Assembly: GCF_016920785.2 (NCBI RefSeq)
Contig: NW_024609835.1
Span: 24,679,838 to 24,743,837 of the forward strand
Origin: Ixodes scapularis
Lineage: Eukaryota > Arthropoda > Arachnida > Ixodida > Ixodidae
Direction of reading: 5' to 3'
Length of the DNA: 64,000 nucleotides
Under the pieces are notes generated by a model that saw only the letters and a program-made list of their open reading frames with translations, was not told the DNA's origin and did not search any database. The position numbers and the translations under genes are program-made. Positions 49,764 through 60,107 of the stretch are shown in pieces. The stretch's first letter is position 1; each line of letters begins with the position of its first letter.

Positions 49764-49939
49764 ATGACTTATGTTTTAGTAGAATTTCTACCCGACAAGA
49801 CCCAGCCTGTTGTGAGTTCCGACGATGTAAGGGACTTTAGCGGTGTAGTTGAAGACGACAAGGTGTACCAGGTCTACTGGGCCGGTGACGCGCGAACAAA
49901 AGGATCGTTCTACGACGCGAAAGTACTCTACATGGCAGG
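49764..49939 (+). CDS. Putative first coding exon with splice donor (58 codons)
   Basis: The ATG at 49764 sits in ACAATGA context. The frame is open for 58 codons and ends at CAG|GTGAGT (intron start 49940), a strong splice donor. The peptide, MTYVLVEFLPDKTQPVVSSD at its start, then VYQVYWAGDARTKGSFYDAK, looks like a small folded N-terminal domain: a VLVEF strand, a VVSSDDVRDF turn and a VYWAGD...YDAKVL strand pair. From memory it resembles the N-terminal segment of tick proteins that carry a BEN domain further on, but I cannot confirm this. No downstream exon is visible inside the insert or before 51 kb on +. Upstream 49500-49763 is CpG-rich and could be its promoter. It may be a host exon captured by a transposon, or the first exon of a protein the transposon itself once made. 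Confidence 0.5.
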
Positions 49940-50062
49940 TGAGTAGAACTGAAGTACGGCGAGTGATGCACGAGTGCTTTGTATAACATGCTGACGGCTT
50001 AACTGCATTTACAGCCGAAGCATCTCATGTAAAAAGATTAGTGAAATCGAATTTCGAAAACG

Positions 50063-50150
50063 GTTCCATAGCATAGCGGTTAAGGTGTGCGAGTTGTACG
50101 CAAGTGGTCGCGAGTTCGAATCCGCAATTATCCTGCTTTTTTTTTTTTTT
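50063..50150 (+). mobile_element. tRNA-derived SINE of a second type
   Basis: A head with GGTTCCATAGCATAGCGGTT (A-box-like) and GCGAGTTCGAATCCGC (B box in a paired T stem), then a run of 14 T that would stop RNA polymerase III. The anticodon loop AGTTGTA lacks T at position 33 and the acceptor stem does not close, so it is not a functional tRNA. The head differs from the serine-like SINEs at 1.0, 1.4 and 51.6 kb. Confidence 0.6.
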
Positions 50151-50261
50151 CTCGAACCTTTTGTTTTATTGAGGCATTTGGCGATATTTATGAGTGCGTA
50201 TAGCTTTACTCTTATATAAATGCTGCCCTTGTTGATAAAATTCCCTTGGCAGTGGCAGTCA

Positions 50262-50292
50262 GACGTCATCTGATGGACCATCAGATGACGTC
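50262..50292. repeat. Perfect 31-bp palindrome near the insert's right end
   Basis: GACGTCATCTGATGG, one base A, and the exact inverse CCATCAGATGACGTC. A second smaller inverse pair, TGATGG-T-CCATCA, follows at 50293-50305. Position about 75 bp inside the right terminal repeat fits a subterminal hairpin. Confidence 0.85.
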
Positions 50293-50739
50293 TGATGGTC
50301 CATCACGTTCCACCAAGGCTGCTGACTGGCAGTCAGTGTCCCAAATTACGTACCTTGATGGAATTTTCAATAGGGAGGCCTTGATTTCCCCTTATTCGGT
50401 CTTCCAATCCTATGAATCCTCTCCACCTCAACATCTTCAATGCCTAGTTTGTCTTCAAGAATCTCACAGATGATAACGTTTTCTAGATCCCGCTTAGTTT
50501 CGTTAAGATTTTCAGGAATTCCAAAGAAGATTAAATTGTTTCTGCGCATTTGGTTTTCTAGGTCGTCTACTTTGTTCTCGAGCGAAGAAACTTTATTTTA
50601 TTGTGAGCACAGTACTCGAAAAAATGTCAATAGCACCTATTCTTTCTTCGACCTTCCTTTAAGTGAATTTTATTTCCTTAATCGCCTCGAATATCTTATT
50701 TTGACCTACCAAAAGTTTTTGTAAGGTTTCTTCCGTATC

Positions 50740-50781
50740 TGGGCCTGAATTATTTTCAATATCTCCAGACAGTAAGAGGAG
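50740..50781 (-). other. 2A-like motif (LLLLSGDIENNSGP) in LINE ORF1
   Basis: Residues 47-60 counted from the ATG at 50919 read LLLLSGDIENNSGP. The consensus of ribosome-skipping 2A peptides is D[VI]ExNPGP. Here all positions fit except proline to serine (TCA in place of CCA), one transition. 2A-like sequences are known near the N-terminus of ORF1 in some CR1-, L2- and Ingi-type LINEs. The mutation is expected to reduce or abolish skipping. Whether the serine is ancestral to this subfamily cannot be told from one copy. Confidence 0.8.
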
Positions 50782-50892
50782 ATTACACAAATCAAAGCAC
50801 TCAGCGAAAATACACAGTAGCCGTTGTGGGTGCGGCAGCACAATGAGAAACAAATTGTTACTTCTCCATCCACAATGGCGTTTGCCACTAAC

Positions 50893-50948
50893 CTGTACAA
50901 TGAAAAGTGGTTTGAGCATGTTGTCGCGTAGGCTGCCACACCCACTGA
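50893..50948 (-). repeat. 56-bp duplicated block, copy nearer ORF1
   Basis: Differs from 51214-51269 at one position. On the minus strand it begins after TCAG, contains GGGTGTGGCAGCCTACGCGA and the ATG (50917-50919) taken as the ORF1 start, and ends in GTACAG followed by GTTAGT, so it has the edges of an exon. Confidence 0.8.
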
Positions 50949-51213
50949 ACTGCTCCGGTTTCGGCGCCGTTGATATAGGCTTCTCGAAGGACGTTGCTGA
51001 TGTTGGCCGGTTGGCGACGCCCTGGTCGGTGATTACAGTTTCGCTGGTGACTTGTGGAAACGGCGGCAATGGCTGGTGGACTGACGTTGCAGAAAACGCC
51101 CCGCCATGAAAGCGTGAGCCATCAGCCCAGTCTGCGGTGATCGAGGCGTCCGTCCATCCGATGTCTGTCCCTTTACGCTGGCTGGGTGGCCGTGTACCGA
51201 TCAGCAGAGCAAT

Positions 51214-51269
51214 CTGTACGATGAAAAGTGGTTTGAGCATGTTGTCGCGTAGGCTGCCACACCCACTGA
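51214..51269 (-). repeat. 56-bp duplicated block, upstream copy
   Basis: The same block 321 bp further upstream, again after TCAG and ending GTACAG, but followed by ATTGCTCTG and not by GT. The 265 bp between the copies is open in one frame with no motif I recognise. It may be a 5' UTR monomer of the LINE, as in elements with tandem promoters, or a spliced exon. Confidence 0.75.
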
Positions 51270-51519
51270 TGCTAGGCGGCTTGCTGTCGAAGAAAAGCAA
51301 GATGGAATGCAACGTAGAATGTCGGTGGATATTCGGAGACAATACAAGAGCCTTGATTTTTATTGCAGCGATATTAGTACAATTGCAGTTGGACACTTCT
51401 CGGGTTTCGCGCCGTCGACCGCGCTTCATATCGACGTAGGCTATTTTCGGCACTTCTCTCAAACATGCTGCATTTCCGTCTCGCTGCTCGACACGACTGT
51501 GACTTTACGCTGCACATCC

Positions 51520-51664
51520 CATCCTCTAAACGATAATAATCCCTAGAGAAAGAGAACAGGGGGAACAAGGGACAAGCACAAATCTCCAAAAACAACTAGG
51601 GGTCTGGAGCGCACGCCGGTGACCTCTCCATTTCCTGTCGAACCGCTTTATCGACTGAGCTAAG
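51520..51664 (-). mobile_element. tRNA-derived SINE, degenerate minus-strand copy
   Basis: From 51664 on the minus strand: GCTTAGCTCAGTCGATAAAG (A box), GGAAATGGAGAGGT, then a decayed B box (GCGCTCCAGACCCC), TTTGTGCTTGTCCCTTGTTC and CTAGGGATTATTATCG. It is older than the copies at 1.0-1.6 kb, as the B box is lost. Confidence 0.75.
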
Positions 51665-51815
51665 CAAGATTTTTTTGTAATATATTTATTCGACTAAGGT
51701 GACCAGGAGGTGGAGATCAATATCGCAAACGGGTTTTATCAGCTGCCACCAGTCGAACACCGAAAAGGGTGAACGGCTTGCATTTTAAGGTTACGATGTT
51801 AATTGCACTAACCCG
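51665..51815 (-). repeat. SINE-linked 5' module
   Basis: GCAAACGGGTTTTATCAGCT, GCCACCAGTC and AAAGGGTGAACGGCTTGCAT, TTTAAGGTTAC match the blocks beside the SINE heads at 1105-1165 and 1258-1345. So the module and the SINE head occur together three times, in the same relative order. Confidence 0.7.
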
Positions 51816-51819
51816 TCAG

Positions 51820-54540
51820 CTGTTACATGGCGTCAGTTGACACCACATCGTGACATTGACTTGTCAAGTCACGCGACTCTGCGACGTCACGTGACATTCA
51901 TACGTCGCGCGAAAATACGTAGTCACGGGACACAATGACGGCACGTAGAAACACAAACATATAACTGCTGATAATGAAACGAATAAAAACAAAGCGTTTT
52001 CGCTAATTGTACTAGAAATGTTCTCGGGCGATAAAACCAATAAAGTTAGGTGGGTGTTAAGTCGGTGAAACCACGGGCGTGAATTTAGGTGGAGCTAACG
52101 CTTGAAACTTAAGTGCGGTATACTGAAAGTGTTGTTCAGTCACCGCAATGTGGTGTTAGTTATTGTCCAATAATATTGCATAAGACTTTCAGGCAACCAC
52201 ACAAACGGCAGGGAACGGCTCATGCATGCAGATGCAGTTTTGTTGTTATCAGGATTTGAAACTTGGGCGCGCGATTTTGGAAGTGTTATTCAATTACAAG
52301 GCAGTCCTAGTTTCTGTCCAATAATACATTTTAACTGGGTCACGAAAAGCTATCCACCTAATACACCTTCATTGGTTTCCAAAACGCTATGGAATTTTCG
52401 TCCGGTATTTTACTGGCCTAACGCGAAATTCCCATGCGGGGTCATTGGTGCGCGCTCGCCCATTTACCGTTTATTCCGTACACCTGCTCCAAAATGACAC
52501 CTTAGCGGCTCCGGCGTTACACCTCAGCTGTCGCAGTGTTTCACCCGGATTGCGTAAGTGCCCTGACTGTTTTTTTCGTCCCGCGTCGGCAGGAGCGGTT
52601 ACAGCAAATTTGTGGGTTAACACTTCAGAAGTGTGTGTCTTTGTGTGTCTGAATGTTTGGGGAAAGTGGGCCGAGGCACCGAAGGTTCACATGTTCTAGC
52701 CAACGCACGAGCAACGATGCGACCAATGAATTACGGCAAAATTTGGGGAAGAGTTTAAAGTTATAAGGTCTTCAAGGGTATGTCAAACAGTCTTGCAGCT
52801 TTCTTTTAGCTCTATAATTTTATGTTCATGCTTTGTCCCACACGGTTATGTACTGCTATACCACTCTGCTCCTTTCTGAATTCTCAGCGTGGCACAGTAT
52901 GCATTTATAGACGAGCTGCTACTTCCGATGTGTTTTGAAACATTTTGTTGGGTTTATTTGGCATGCTAGACACCTGCTCAGAATATTATGCTTCATGATT
53001 ACCTTCTCTGAAAAGTTATAAAATAGTGGGTCCCCACTCCTTCTTTATACCTTTTGTCCGGACTGTCGTTGAGAAGCAACGAATTTTAAAGTGTTTCCAT
53101 TTTCTTCCAATCTGTACCAATTTACTACATTTGGTAGTATTTTGGTATCTGGCAAACACCTTTAGTCTAAAGTATTTGCTATTCTATCTTAATTACATTT
53201 TTTTATGATCTTGGACTGTGTATCTCAAGTACGTTTTGGAACCTTGGGAAAAATTGACATGATCAAGCTACAGAACTAGCGATCGTTATACTTTTTGGGC
53301 AAATCTGAACCGATTGCAAACTTGGAGCCGAGCAACCGAACACAGAACAGAAAACAAGGCACTAGCAAAACGCAGTCTCCAAATGCCACCAAGAGACCGA
53401 ATTGATAGCCCCAAGTACGCCCGCCTCTGTGTCCTTTTGTCCAATTGTCCGCATTTTGTTTTTCAAGCTTCTTTTGAATGGCACGTCACCTTCTGTCTGG
53501 AGCTACAGTGGTTCCGTCAGCGGAGAATTGTGGCGCCAACGCTCGGTACGATGTGACGTTAGGTACGATCACAAATAACCACTTTTGGAAATCAGATCTT
53601 CGGCGAGTTTCAGTATGAGGATGCGAGCACTGGCTCTCTGCCGGCCAAAGGAGCTAGATCCTACTGGCTTTATTGAGCTGCAGTGACGAAGATTTGGCTT
53701 CTCCAAAGCTCCCTGTTTGCCCATTGTGGCTCACCTTCGGCTCCGAAGCTCAATCAAAAACGCTATTTTCATCTCCTTCCAAATGCGGGCATTTTTTTGT
53801 GTCTCAAAATCCTCAAAACTAGTTTACACACCAGGTGGCAAAAAACTGGTAGCGAAGCGCTTGTGAATTTTAATGGTTGAATTTTGACCATCTGGTCTTC
53901 AGTGCATCACGAATAATTTGATCTTGTGTAGAGGGGCAAGGGAAGGGGGTATAGAAGCGGTTTTGTAAGCATTCTTCCACTATTTTTTTTCTTTGTTTCG
54001 TTTACCTTCGTAGTATTCCTTATTTTTTGATGGGCTGAAGATACAGGTACACGTTCTCGCTTTCAACTTGGGGGGGGGGGGGGGGAGCAAAGTTCTCGCT
54101 TTTGGTTGTTAATCAGCAACAGAAGCCGATTCACTTGAGTAGATAATTCTCCCGAGCGTGCCTATGTGTCGTTTACTTGCGCGCTCATCGACAGGTCTTG
54201 CTGCTTGATCAAATTATGGTTAGGTTGTTATGGATATGCAACGCGGACAACGTGTACACGTCAAGTCCCCCGAATGGCGGCGGGGCATATTACGAACTTA
54301 TTGCAGAATGCGTCATGAGCCGGTCCCGCAGTTAAATGCAGGGAAAGTTTCATGTCTACAATACAACCGTCCCGTTTGTCCCTAAAATATTTCGTCACGC
54401 ATTATGTTGCATATCAAATTATTTCGGAGTAAATTTTAAATGCAGCAGTTAAGGCGCTTCTTGAATGTCATAAAGATCACAGCTAAATTAGGTTCTCAGA
54501 GAAGTCATCACAAATAGACTACCCCTCTCTGACTCTTATT
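51820..54540. other. No gene recognised
   Basis: No supported coding region. A G run at 54070-54087 and generally AT-rich sequence; 51830-51950 has several GACGTCACGTGAC-type words with no clear repeat boundary. Confidence 0.4.
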
Positions 54541-54544
54541 CTTA

Positions 54545-55110
54545 TTCTTCAAAGTGCATTATCGATTTGACCCTTGTAATTGAGGATAACGTTTGAACCG
54601 TTGTCTTTATCTGCCTTCGCGCTAGCCCATAGTAGTTTTCGTATTCCTAGCGTTTCTTTCGAAGAGGCATTTTAAACCAGACATTTTTTACCCTTTCGGC
54701 TTGAAAAAGTTCCGTAAGACTTCCATGTTTTCGTTATAATTGTATAGTTTCATAATAACAACTCCAGTGTTGTTTTCACGTTTAGCCGGCAGTCTATGGA
54801 TTTGTTCAACAGACTCCATACTTATCCCTAAAACCCAAAAAAGAGGTCCTTGACAACTTTATCTTTAATGTATTTTTGCGTTTCGTTTATCGTTTTAGGG
54901 ATACCAAATACAATGAAGTTATTTTTGAGGCTTCTATCTTCTAGATCAACCGATTTTCTTTGGATTTCTTTCACAGTGCTCTGTAAACTACGGACAACTT
55001 CGTCGCAGACGTTTACGGATTGGAAGTCACTCTTTACCCGCTGTATTCTTGCAAATAGTTTCTCAATCTTTTTTTTAAATTTCTTTTATACTGCAATACC
55101 CTCAATGTCT
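54545..55110 (-). pseudogene. LINE ORF1 remnant
   Basis: On the minus strand: an amphipathic segment SVDLEDRSLKNNFIVFGIPK near 54960-54890, TINETQKYIKDKVVKDL, then after a shift ESVEQIHRLPAKRENNTGVV and IMKLYNYNENMEVLRNF near 54815-54700, and finally SAKADKDNGSNVILNYKGQI near 54620-54560. This is the same order as the ORF1 at 48.9-50.5 kb (FFGIP, RIHRIG, LKLFDYN, LRNARKLKG, AKEDRDKG, LRFDKLIV), with at least three frame changes. No RT belonging to it is adjacent. Confidence 0.75.
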
Positions 55111-55229
55111 TGATGGGCGTTACTGACGAAGTGGGCACATAATCACACACAAAGAAAACATAACAGAAGCAAAAAAAAAGCAACAAAAAATGCCACTATA
55201 CATTTTTAAAAATATAATTAGGAAGAGAC

Positions 55230-57984
55230 GTTTTAAATAAATCAAGTGATTGTATTTGTGGAGGAACGGACTCGAGACGTGTCCTGTTCGGATGGCCATT
55301 TATGGAACTGTGACACTGCGGGTGCCCAAGCCCTGCGTGTTCCCCGACCGTCCGCGCGTTCTTCCTCGTCCTTTATTTCTCAACCTCCTGCCGAACCGGG
55401 CTGGTGTCACTGCTACCTCGAGAAGGAAGAGCCGCTGGACAGGCTTGTTGATTTCTCGTCCATCTGGAAGAATAATTCTGCACGCTCATAAAACTTGATC
55501 TCCCCTGAAAAAAAAAAAAACGCTGCAATCCGACCAAGTTTTTACAGGAGGATTGTCATCGTCATTGGGTACGCTACTTGGAACCCCAGATTTGTGAACT
55601 GTACCGAGCTTTTCAGCTTCGCCTTTCGTTGGTCTATAACTAGCCACGGTAAGAGTCCTTTGGAGTCAGAGGACTGATGTCCGAATCTGAGAGACACCTC
55701 CTGCTTCTTTTGCCAACTGCAGCTGAAGAACTGCGAAGCCTCATCCACACCCGCCGTCGGTCGGTTGCCGTCTTCGTCGGATTCGAGCGAGAACGGGACG
55801 AAAGGGATGCCGCTGGTTGCCGCGCTTTCGTCCCCTCCTTCCAAGGTACACATTTATTCTCTCAAGATGTTTTCGTTTGAACCCTCGACACTCGAGAAGT
55901 CGTCATCGTCGATTTCGTTGGAGAGTGCTTTGAGCTCGAGTTTGCCGGAGAATTAAGTTGAGTCCTGATTTCGGTCCTCCTCGAGTGAAAGCACAAATGA
56001 GTCTGCTTCCTTTTGGTTTTGATCACTGGCCTTCTTGATTGTTTTCGTTATCTCGTGTTCCTTTTCCTTATGCCCATCTTTGCCTGGCCTGCATTTGTCT
56101 TGTTTAGTTTCCTTGAAGATTTCTGCGACGACCTATTTGTGGTTTTCTTTGCCTTTGTACACTTTACTGGCTTCCTTTTCCAGTTGCACCTTCCCTTTGT
56201 GCGTTTTTTCAAAATTTCCATCACATTGGTGCTTCTCGCGCTGTCTCCCTTCGTGGGCCGAACTTTCTTCAGGTACCGCTTGAAACAGTCTCTTTCTGCC
56301 GTCTTTCTCTTGATGGTATTTGATTTGATGTAGGGCTCCTCTGGGCTGTTTCTATCCGGCTTGTTGCGTTTTATCTGGCTCTTCGTCGTTGGACCTACCT
56401 TCGTCTCGCTGCTTTTTGCCGCGCTTTGTTTCGCCAGGTGTTTCACTCACAAGCTTTTTCCCAACGGAAACCCTTTGAAGCGATGAAGTTTTCTTCGAGC
56501 GCTTCTCTGTGTGATTGTTCGCCCGACTCTGTTTGGCGAAAATCCGTTCACTCTTTTCCGTCGTCCGCCTCTCGGTACACCCAGTTTCGTCGACATCTTT
56601 GTTGTCGCCCCGCACCTCGTCTGGCTTCTTTTTGTCTCGTCTCTCTTCATCCGTCGCTTTTTTTAGTCTTTTTTGCTTGTCTTTACGCTTTCGTTTGATT
56701 ACGAAAGGGAACACTTTGTCGTCCTGCCAAGACTCGTCCCACAGACTTTCCCGGTCGTCATGGACGTCTGCCGCCACAGTTCCTGGTGTGCATTCTGTTT
56801 TCTTTCGCTTGGAGGTGGCATTCAATTTCACCTACCGCCGTTTGGAGCGGCTGGGTGTTCAGAGCTCAAAAGAAGATCTGCTTGGGAGTCCTCGGACGGT
56901 AGCTCTTTCCTTTTTGATTGTCTTTTTGTGCTCAGTTTGAACCGTGGTAATTGACTTTGCGTTCGGATTGTGCGCAAACGCCGGAGATGCTGCGCCCTCT
57001 CTGCCTTTCGGAAGTGAAGAACCGTCTGTTACCCCGATTCCGGAAGCTTTGCGGTCCTCGTTTCTGCGCCTTTTTTTTTTTTTTTTTTTTTTTTTACCAA
57101 CAATTGTTGTGGTTTTTGCTTTTGCGTGACACAAGTTCGACATTGACGATTCTTTGACGCACGCCGAATCCGGCTTCTTCGACCGTCCCTCAGTCGCTCC
57201 TCTGCAGGTTAGACCTGAGAGTATGGCTGTCGCTTTTCAACCTGCTGTCCTTCTCGAGTTCTGAAGGCCTTGTCAAACAGTTTGATTGACTGTTGATAGT
57301 ACTCCCACAACTCTTGGCCTATCATGTTTTTTTCGGCTTGCGGTCGCATCCGCGGTGTCCTCCGTTTCAGACGGCTCGCTCCCTCGCAAGACTTTGCAGT
57401 GCTCGAATTTTCTGGGTCTTGCTGAGCACAGGATATCCGCCAGCCCCGACATTCCGTTCGGCGGGAAGATCTGATGTTGCCCACCCGAACGCGTCGCGGC
57501 CGCTGGCCGCATTTTCAGCTTCTTTTTGGACGAACCTTGGCTGCTGAACCGTGCCTAAAAAGTGTCCGCCTTCTCCGGCTCGACTGAATGTTCCTCAGCG
57601 CGAGTCTCCGCGATCCGCCTGTTCTTGGTTACCTCCTTGTTTACGGGATCTCCGAATTTTTCCGGTGGTTCGTGTAGGATCTGCATTTCTCCCCGTTGAG
57701 TCTTGCGCACTGGACAAATCTTCACCTATTCGTCTGCTCCAAAGTTCATCTTTTCGCTGCTCGGCCTAGCATGCTTAAAATCTTCGGTTGCAACGCTCGA
57801 CTGCAAGGGGCCGCTCCTCCAGGGCAGCGAAGGCTTGAGGTGAAGCGGTTTCTGTTTTTTTTTTAAACTTAAAGATCTACCCGTATGTCGCATGTCGCAG
57901 GCATCCTCCGTGGATATAAAGCTATGTTTACCGCTCTCTCCGAGGACAATGCCACCGCACAAAAACAATGGCTCCGAGAGTAGC
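55230..57984 (-). pseudogene. Decayed long lysine-rich reading frame
   Basis: Minus-strand segments 57986-57726, 57512-57273, 57143-56859, 56831-56352 and 55853-55542 are open in the same frame, with only single stops or short interruptions between them. The product is rich in K, R, E, D and S (KRKRKDKQKRLKKATDEERR near 56700; DDDDFSSVEGSNENILRE near 55880). A 23-base A run at 57069-57091 (poly-lysine) interrupts it. A neighbouring frame reads ELWEYYQQSIKLFDKAFRT near 57300, which looks more like a folded helix, so a frameshift there is likely. I do not recognise the family. The upstream side is cut at 57985 by the hAT-like element. Low-complexity composition alone can keep a frame open, hence the modest confidence. 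Confidence 0.35.
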
Positions 57985-58012
57985 ATCGTAGTTAGGGATG
58001 TCGCGAACCACC

Positions 58013-58565
58013 CTATGTTCGATTTCGAAAGGTTTCAATATTTGCACCGCACTGAGGTTCGATTTCGAGAAATTTCGATATTTTCGTACCGACCGAAGTT
58101 CGAAATTGAAAAATTGGCAACTTTCGATCACAGTGAAGTTTCAAATTCGAGAAGTTGGAAGCTTTCACGGTTTTTAGAATTTCGGGTTCGAATATTTCGA
58201 ATATTTTTTACTTGAGGTTCAATAAATTTGAAGATTTCGAACTTTCCTAACTTGAAATTCGAGAAAATCAAAAATTTGAATTTCTTGGCATCTGAAGTTC
58301 GAAAAATTCGAAGATTTCGAAATTCCTTGGAAATAAAATTCGAAAACTTCGAACGCTTCGATTTTTATAGACATGAAGTTCGAACAATGCGAAGATTTCG
58401 AATTTATTTCTGCATAAAGTTCGAAAAGTTCGAAGGTTTCGATTCTCTTTTAACGCTAAATTCGAAGAAAACCCAAAAAACTTCGAAGATTTTGAATTCC
58501 TTTCAAGTCCAAGTTTTCAAAGTTCAGAGTCCGGTTTTCAAATTCCTCCACAGTTTCAGTTTCAA
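58013..58565. repeat. Left subterminal TTCGA array, 41-bp period
   Basis: GAAGTTCGAAAA-type cores start at 58254, 58294, 58335, 58375, 58416 and 58457 (steps 40, 41, 40, 41, 41), with less regular units back to about 58054. Each unit adds one or two further TTCGAA-like words. The spacing of almost four helical turns would place all cores on one face of the DNA. Confidence 0.85.
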
Positions 58566-60107
58566 ATAACGTTTTCACGACTCACTGGTCTTCACGAAAT
58601 CAAGTTTAGAAAAGTTAGGGTGTGATATCTAGACTCTGCGAAGTTGGTCAGGCAATTAAATAAGACGACGAGTGTCCCGGATGTGCTGGAATATTTGCCA
58701 GTGCAGCGTGACGTGTGACCATAGATCAGTAACTGTGACCGCCAGCTTGGCGTGGGGGGGGGGGGGGGGGTTTAACTTGCATCGCGCCGTAGTGATCACA
58801 CGAAAACACTGTTTTACGATACTCATCCAGTTCGAAACGACCAGGGCCGGGCAGGAGGTTGAGGCTCAGAAAAACCTTGAAGCGACCTGGCAAACTACCT
58901 TCTCACTTCTTGCACGCTGGTAGTAATCCGATCGAACGCCGCCCGAGTGACGCTGGCATATAGGAAGTTCAGTTTGTAACTGTCCTGGAGGTTTATTTTC
59001 TGGGACGGAGGAATCGCCTCGGCAATAAGCAGAGGAGCCGACACAACTCGATGTTGAGGAGCGTTCTACCATACACGTGGCGTCGGAAGAGGAAAAACGG
59101 GAGGGGGGGGGGGGGGGGGGGGGGCTTCAGTCTCTCTTCTCCCTCTTCCAGATATTTCAGACTGTTAAAGAAAACAATACGGGGAAAGCTTATTTTCATA
59201 AAATATTTATGCATATGTATAGCTACTGTCGCTCTTCACTGCGTAAAAGATCGCGTAGATGGTCATTGTTAGAAACTCGTTGTCAGAAGGCACTACTCGT
59301 CACTTGCTTAGTGGTTCGGAAGTTCAAAGCTATGTTTTTTCGACCTAAATAACTGTGCCGATGGTTAAAAAAAAAACTTATTAATAAATACAGGGATAAA
59401 AAGCTGGAGAAAGAAAAAAACTATCAAGAATTCGCCGGAAGTGTTGTATTCTTTCATATTCAGATGTTCAGAACTTCGAAACAAGTTTCTCCTACCAAAA
59501 TGTGTACAGGCAAAAGAAACACGTCCCAGGAACGTGAAGCGAAAAAAAAAAAGACTTTTAATGACGTGCTGAACTTGAACACTATTAGAAATCTTCTCCC
59601 ATGAGTTAATTTCATTAAAGTGAAAAAACAATAAATACATTATTTTGTTTTCTACAGATGGCAATGATATGTACTGTCTGTGGGGTTAATTTAAATGCAA
59701 TACCTCAAACAACTTAGACGAAAATAAATACCAAGTTAAGGGCATACTTGCATGTAGAGACATGTTTTGACATTTCTTTGAAACTCACCTTGAATAACAA
59801 TAAACACATCTTAAGGCGACGCTTACCTAGGCTATACATAGATCATTCTTAAAAAGTTTAACATCTCTACCACAATTAGCTTTGGCTACAGCGCGCTTCA
59901 AATCTGGCACAAACGATAATCGTCAAAAACCCGTCGTCCTTCCTTGCCCCTTCAGGAATTTATTTCTTTAAAAGTAAGCATGCCAGAACATTGGAATAAA
60001 CGGCATTGCCTTTGGTAAGGAACGCAGCACCGCATGTAAAAGTTCGTGAAAATAAATTATTAATGTACCTCACTACGTGAATTCAAATGAAACCGTCCGC
60101 CGGTCTT

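Larger units (their letters stand above)
49192..50367. mobile_element. 1.18-kb insert with terminal inverted repeats in LINE ORF1
   Basis: Left end GAAAAATCCATCAATGTAA and right end reversed GAAAATTCCATCAAGGTAC pair at 16 of 19 positions. The insertion point is set by the LINE protein, which is continuous on both sides. Subterminal words CTGACTGTACGTCAA (49252, 49430) and variants near 49405 and 49465 are repeated. Inside are a spliced-type exon (49764-49939), a tRNA-derived SINE (50063-50150) and a perfect palindrome (50262-50292). No clear target duplication was seen and no transposase is encoded, so it is presumably non-autonomous. The superfamily is unknown. Confidence 0.65.
48886..50985 (-). 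pseudogene. LINE ORF1 (RNA-binding protein), split by an insert
   Basis: ORF1 protein of this LINE group binds element RNA. The 5' part lies at about 50919-50370: ATG at 50917-50919, a hydrophobic stretch, the 2A-like SGDIENNSGP, then DTEETLQKLLVGQNKIFEAI and, after a shift, RRNNLIFFGIPENLNETKRD and VEVERIHRIGRPNKGKSRP. The 3' part lies at 49190-48886: VILKLFDYNVKENILRNARK, LKGTKISISEDISIHIRQKR and KVVLRFDKLIVGNSCYQWD. The break falls between SRP and VILKLFDYN and is caused by the 1.18-kb insert. The frame ends at TGA 48886-48888, and ORF2 follows in the same frame. The order FFGIP, RIHRIG, ILxNARxLKG is that of LINE ORF1 proteins with an RRM-like fold. Confidence 0.85.
45876..51300 (-). mobile_element. 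Near-complete CR1/L2-like LINE with 2A-like motif
   Basis: Runs on the minus strand from about 51300 (5' limit uncertain) to a tail of TAAATA and AAATA units at 45876-45907. In order it carries a 5' region with a 56-bp duplicated block, ORF1 with an N-terminal 2A-like motif and an RRM-like RNA-binding region, then ORF2 with endonuclease, reverse transcriptase and C-terminal domain. A 1.18-kb insert (49192-50367) splits ORF1. Without it the element is about 4.2 kb, close to full length for such LINEs. Damage is limited to a few stops and shifts, so it is the youngest large element in the window. Confidence 0.88.

Noticed and set aside
50740..50781. 2A motif as a sign of an integrated picorna-like virus
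   Set aside because: The same frame goes on to LINE ORF1 and the element has a LINE endonuclease and reverse transcriptase; no viral domains are present.
56515..56940. A 141-codon frame on + at 56.5-56.9 kb
   Set aside because: It is the complement of the lysine-rich minus-strand frame (K/R codons become F/S/L codons) and has no motif of its own.
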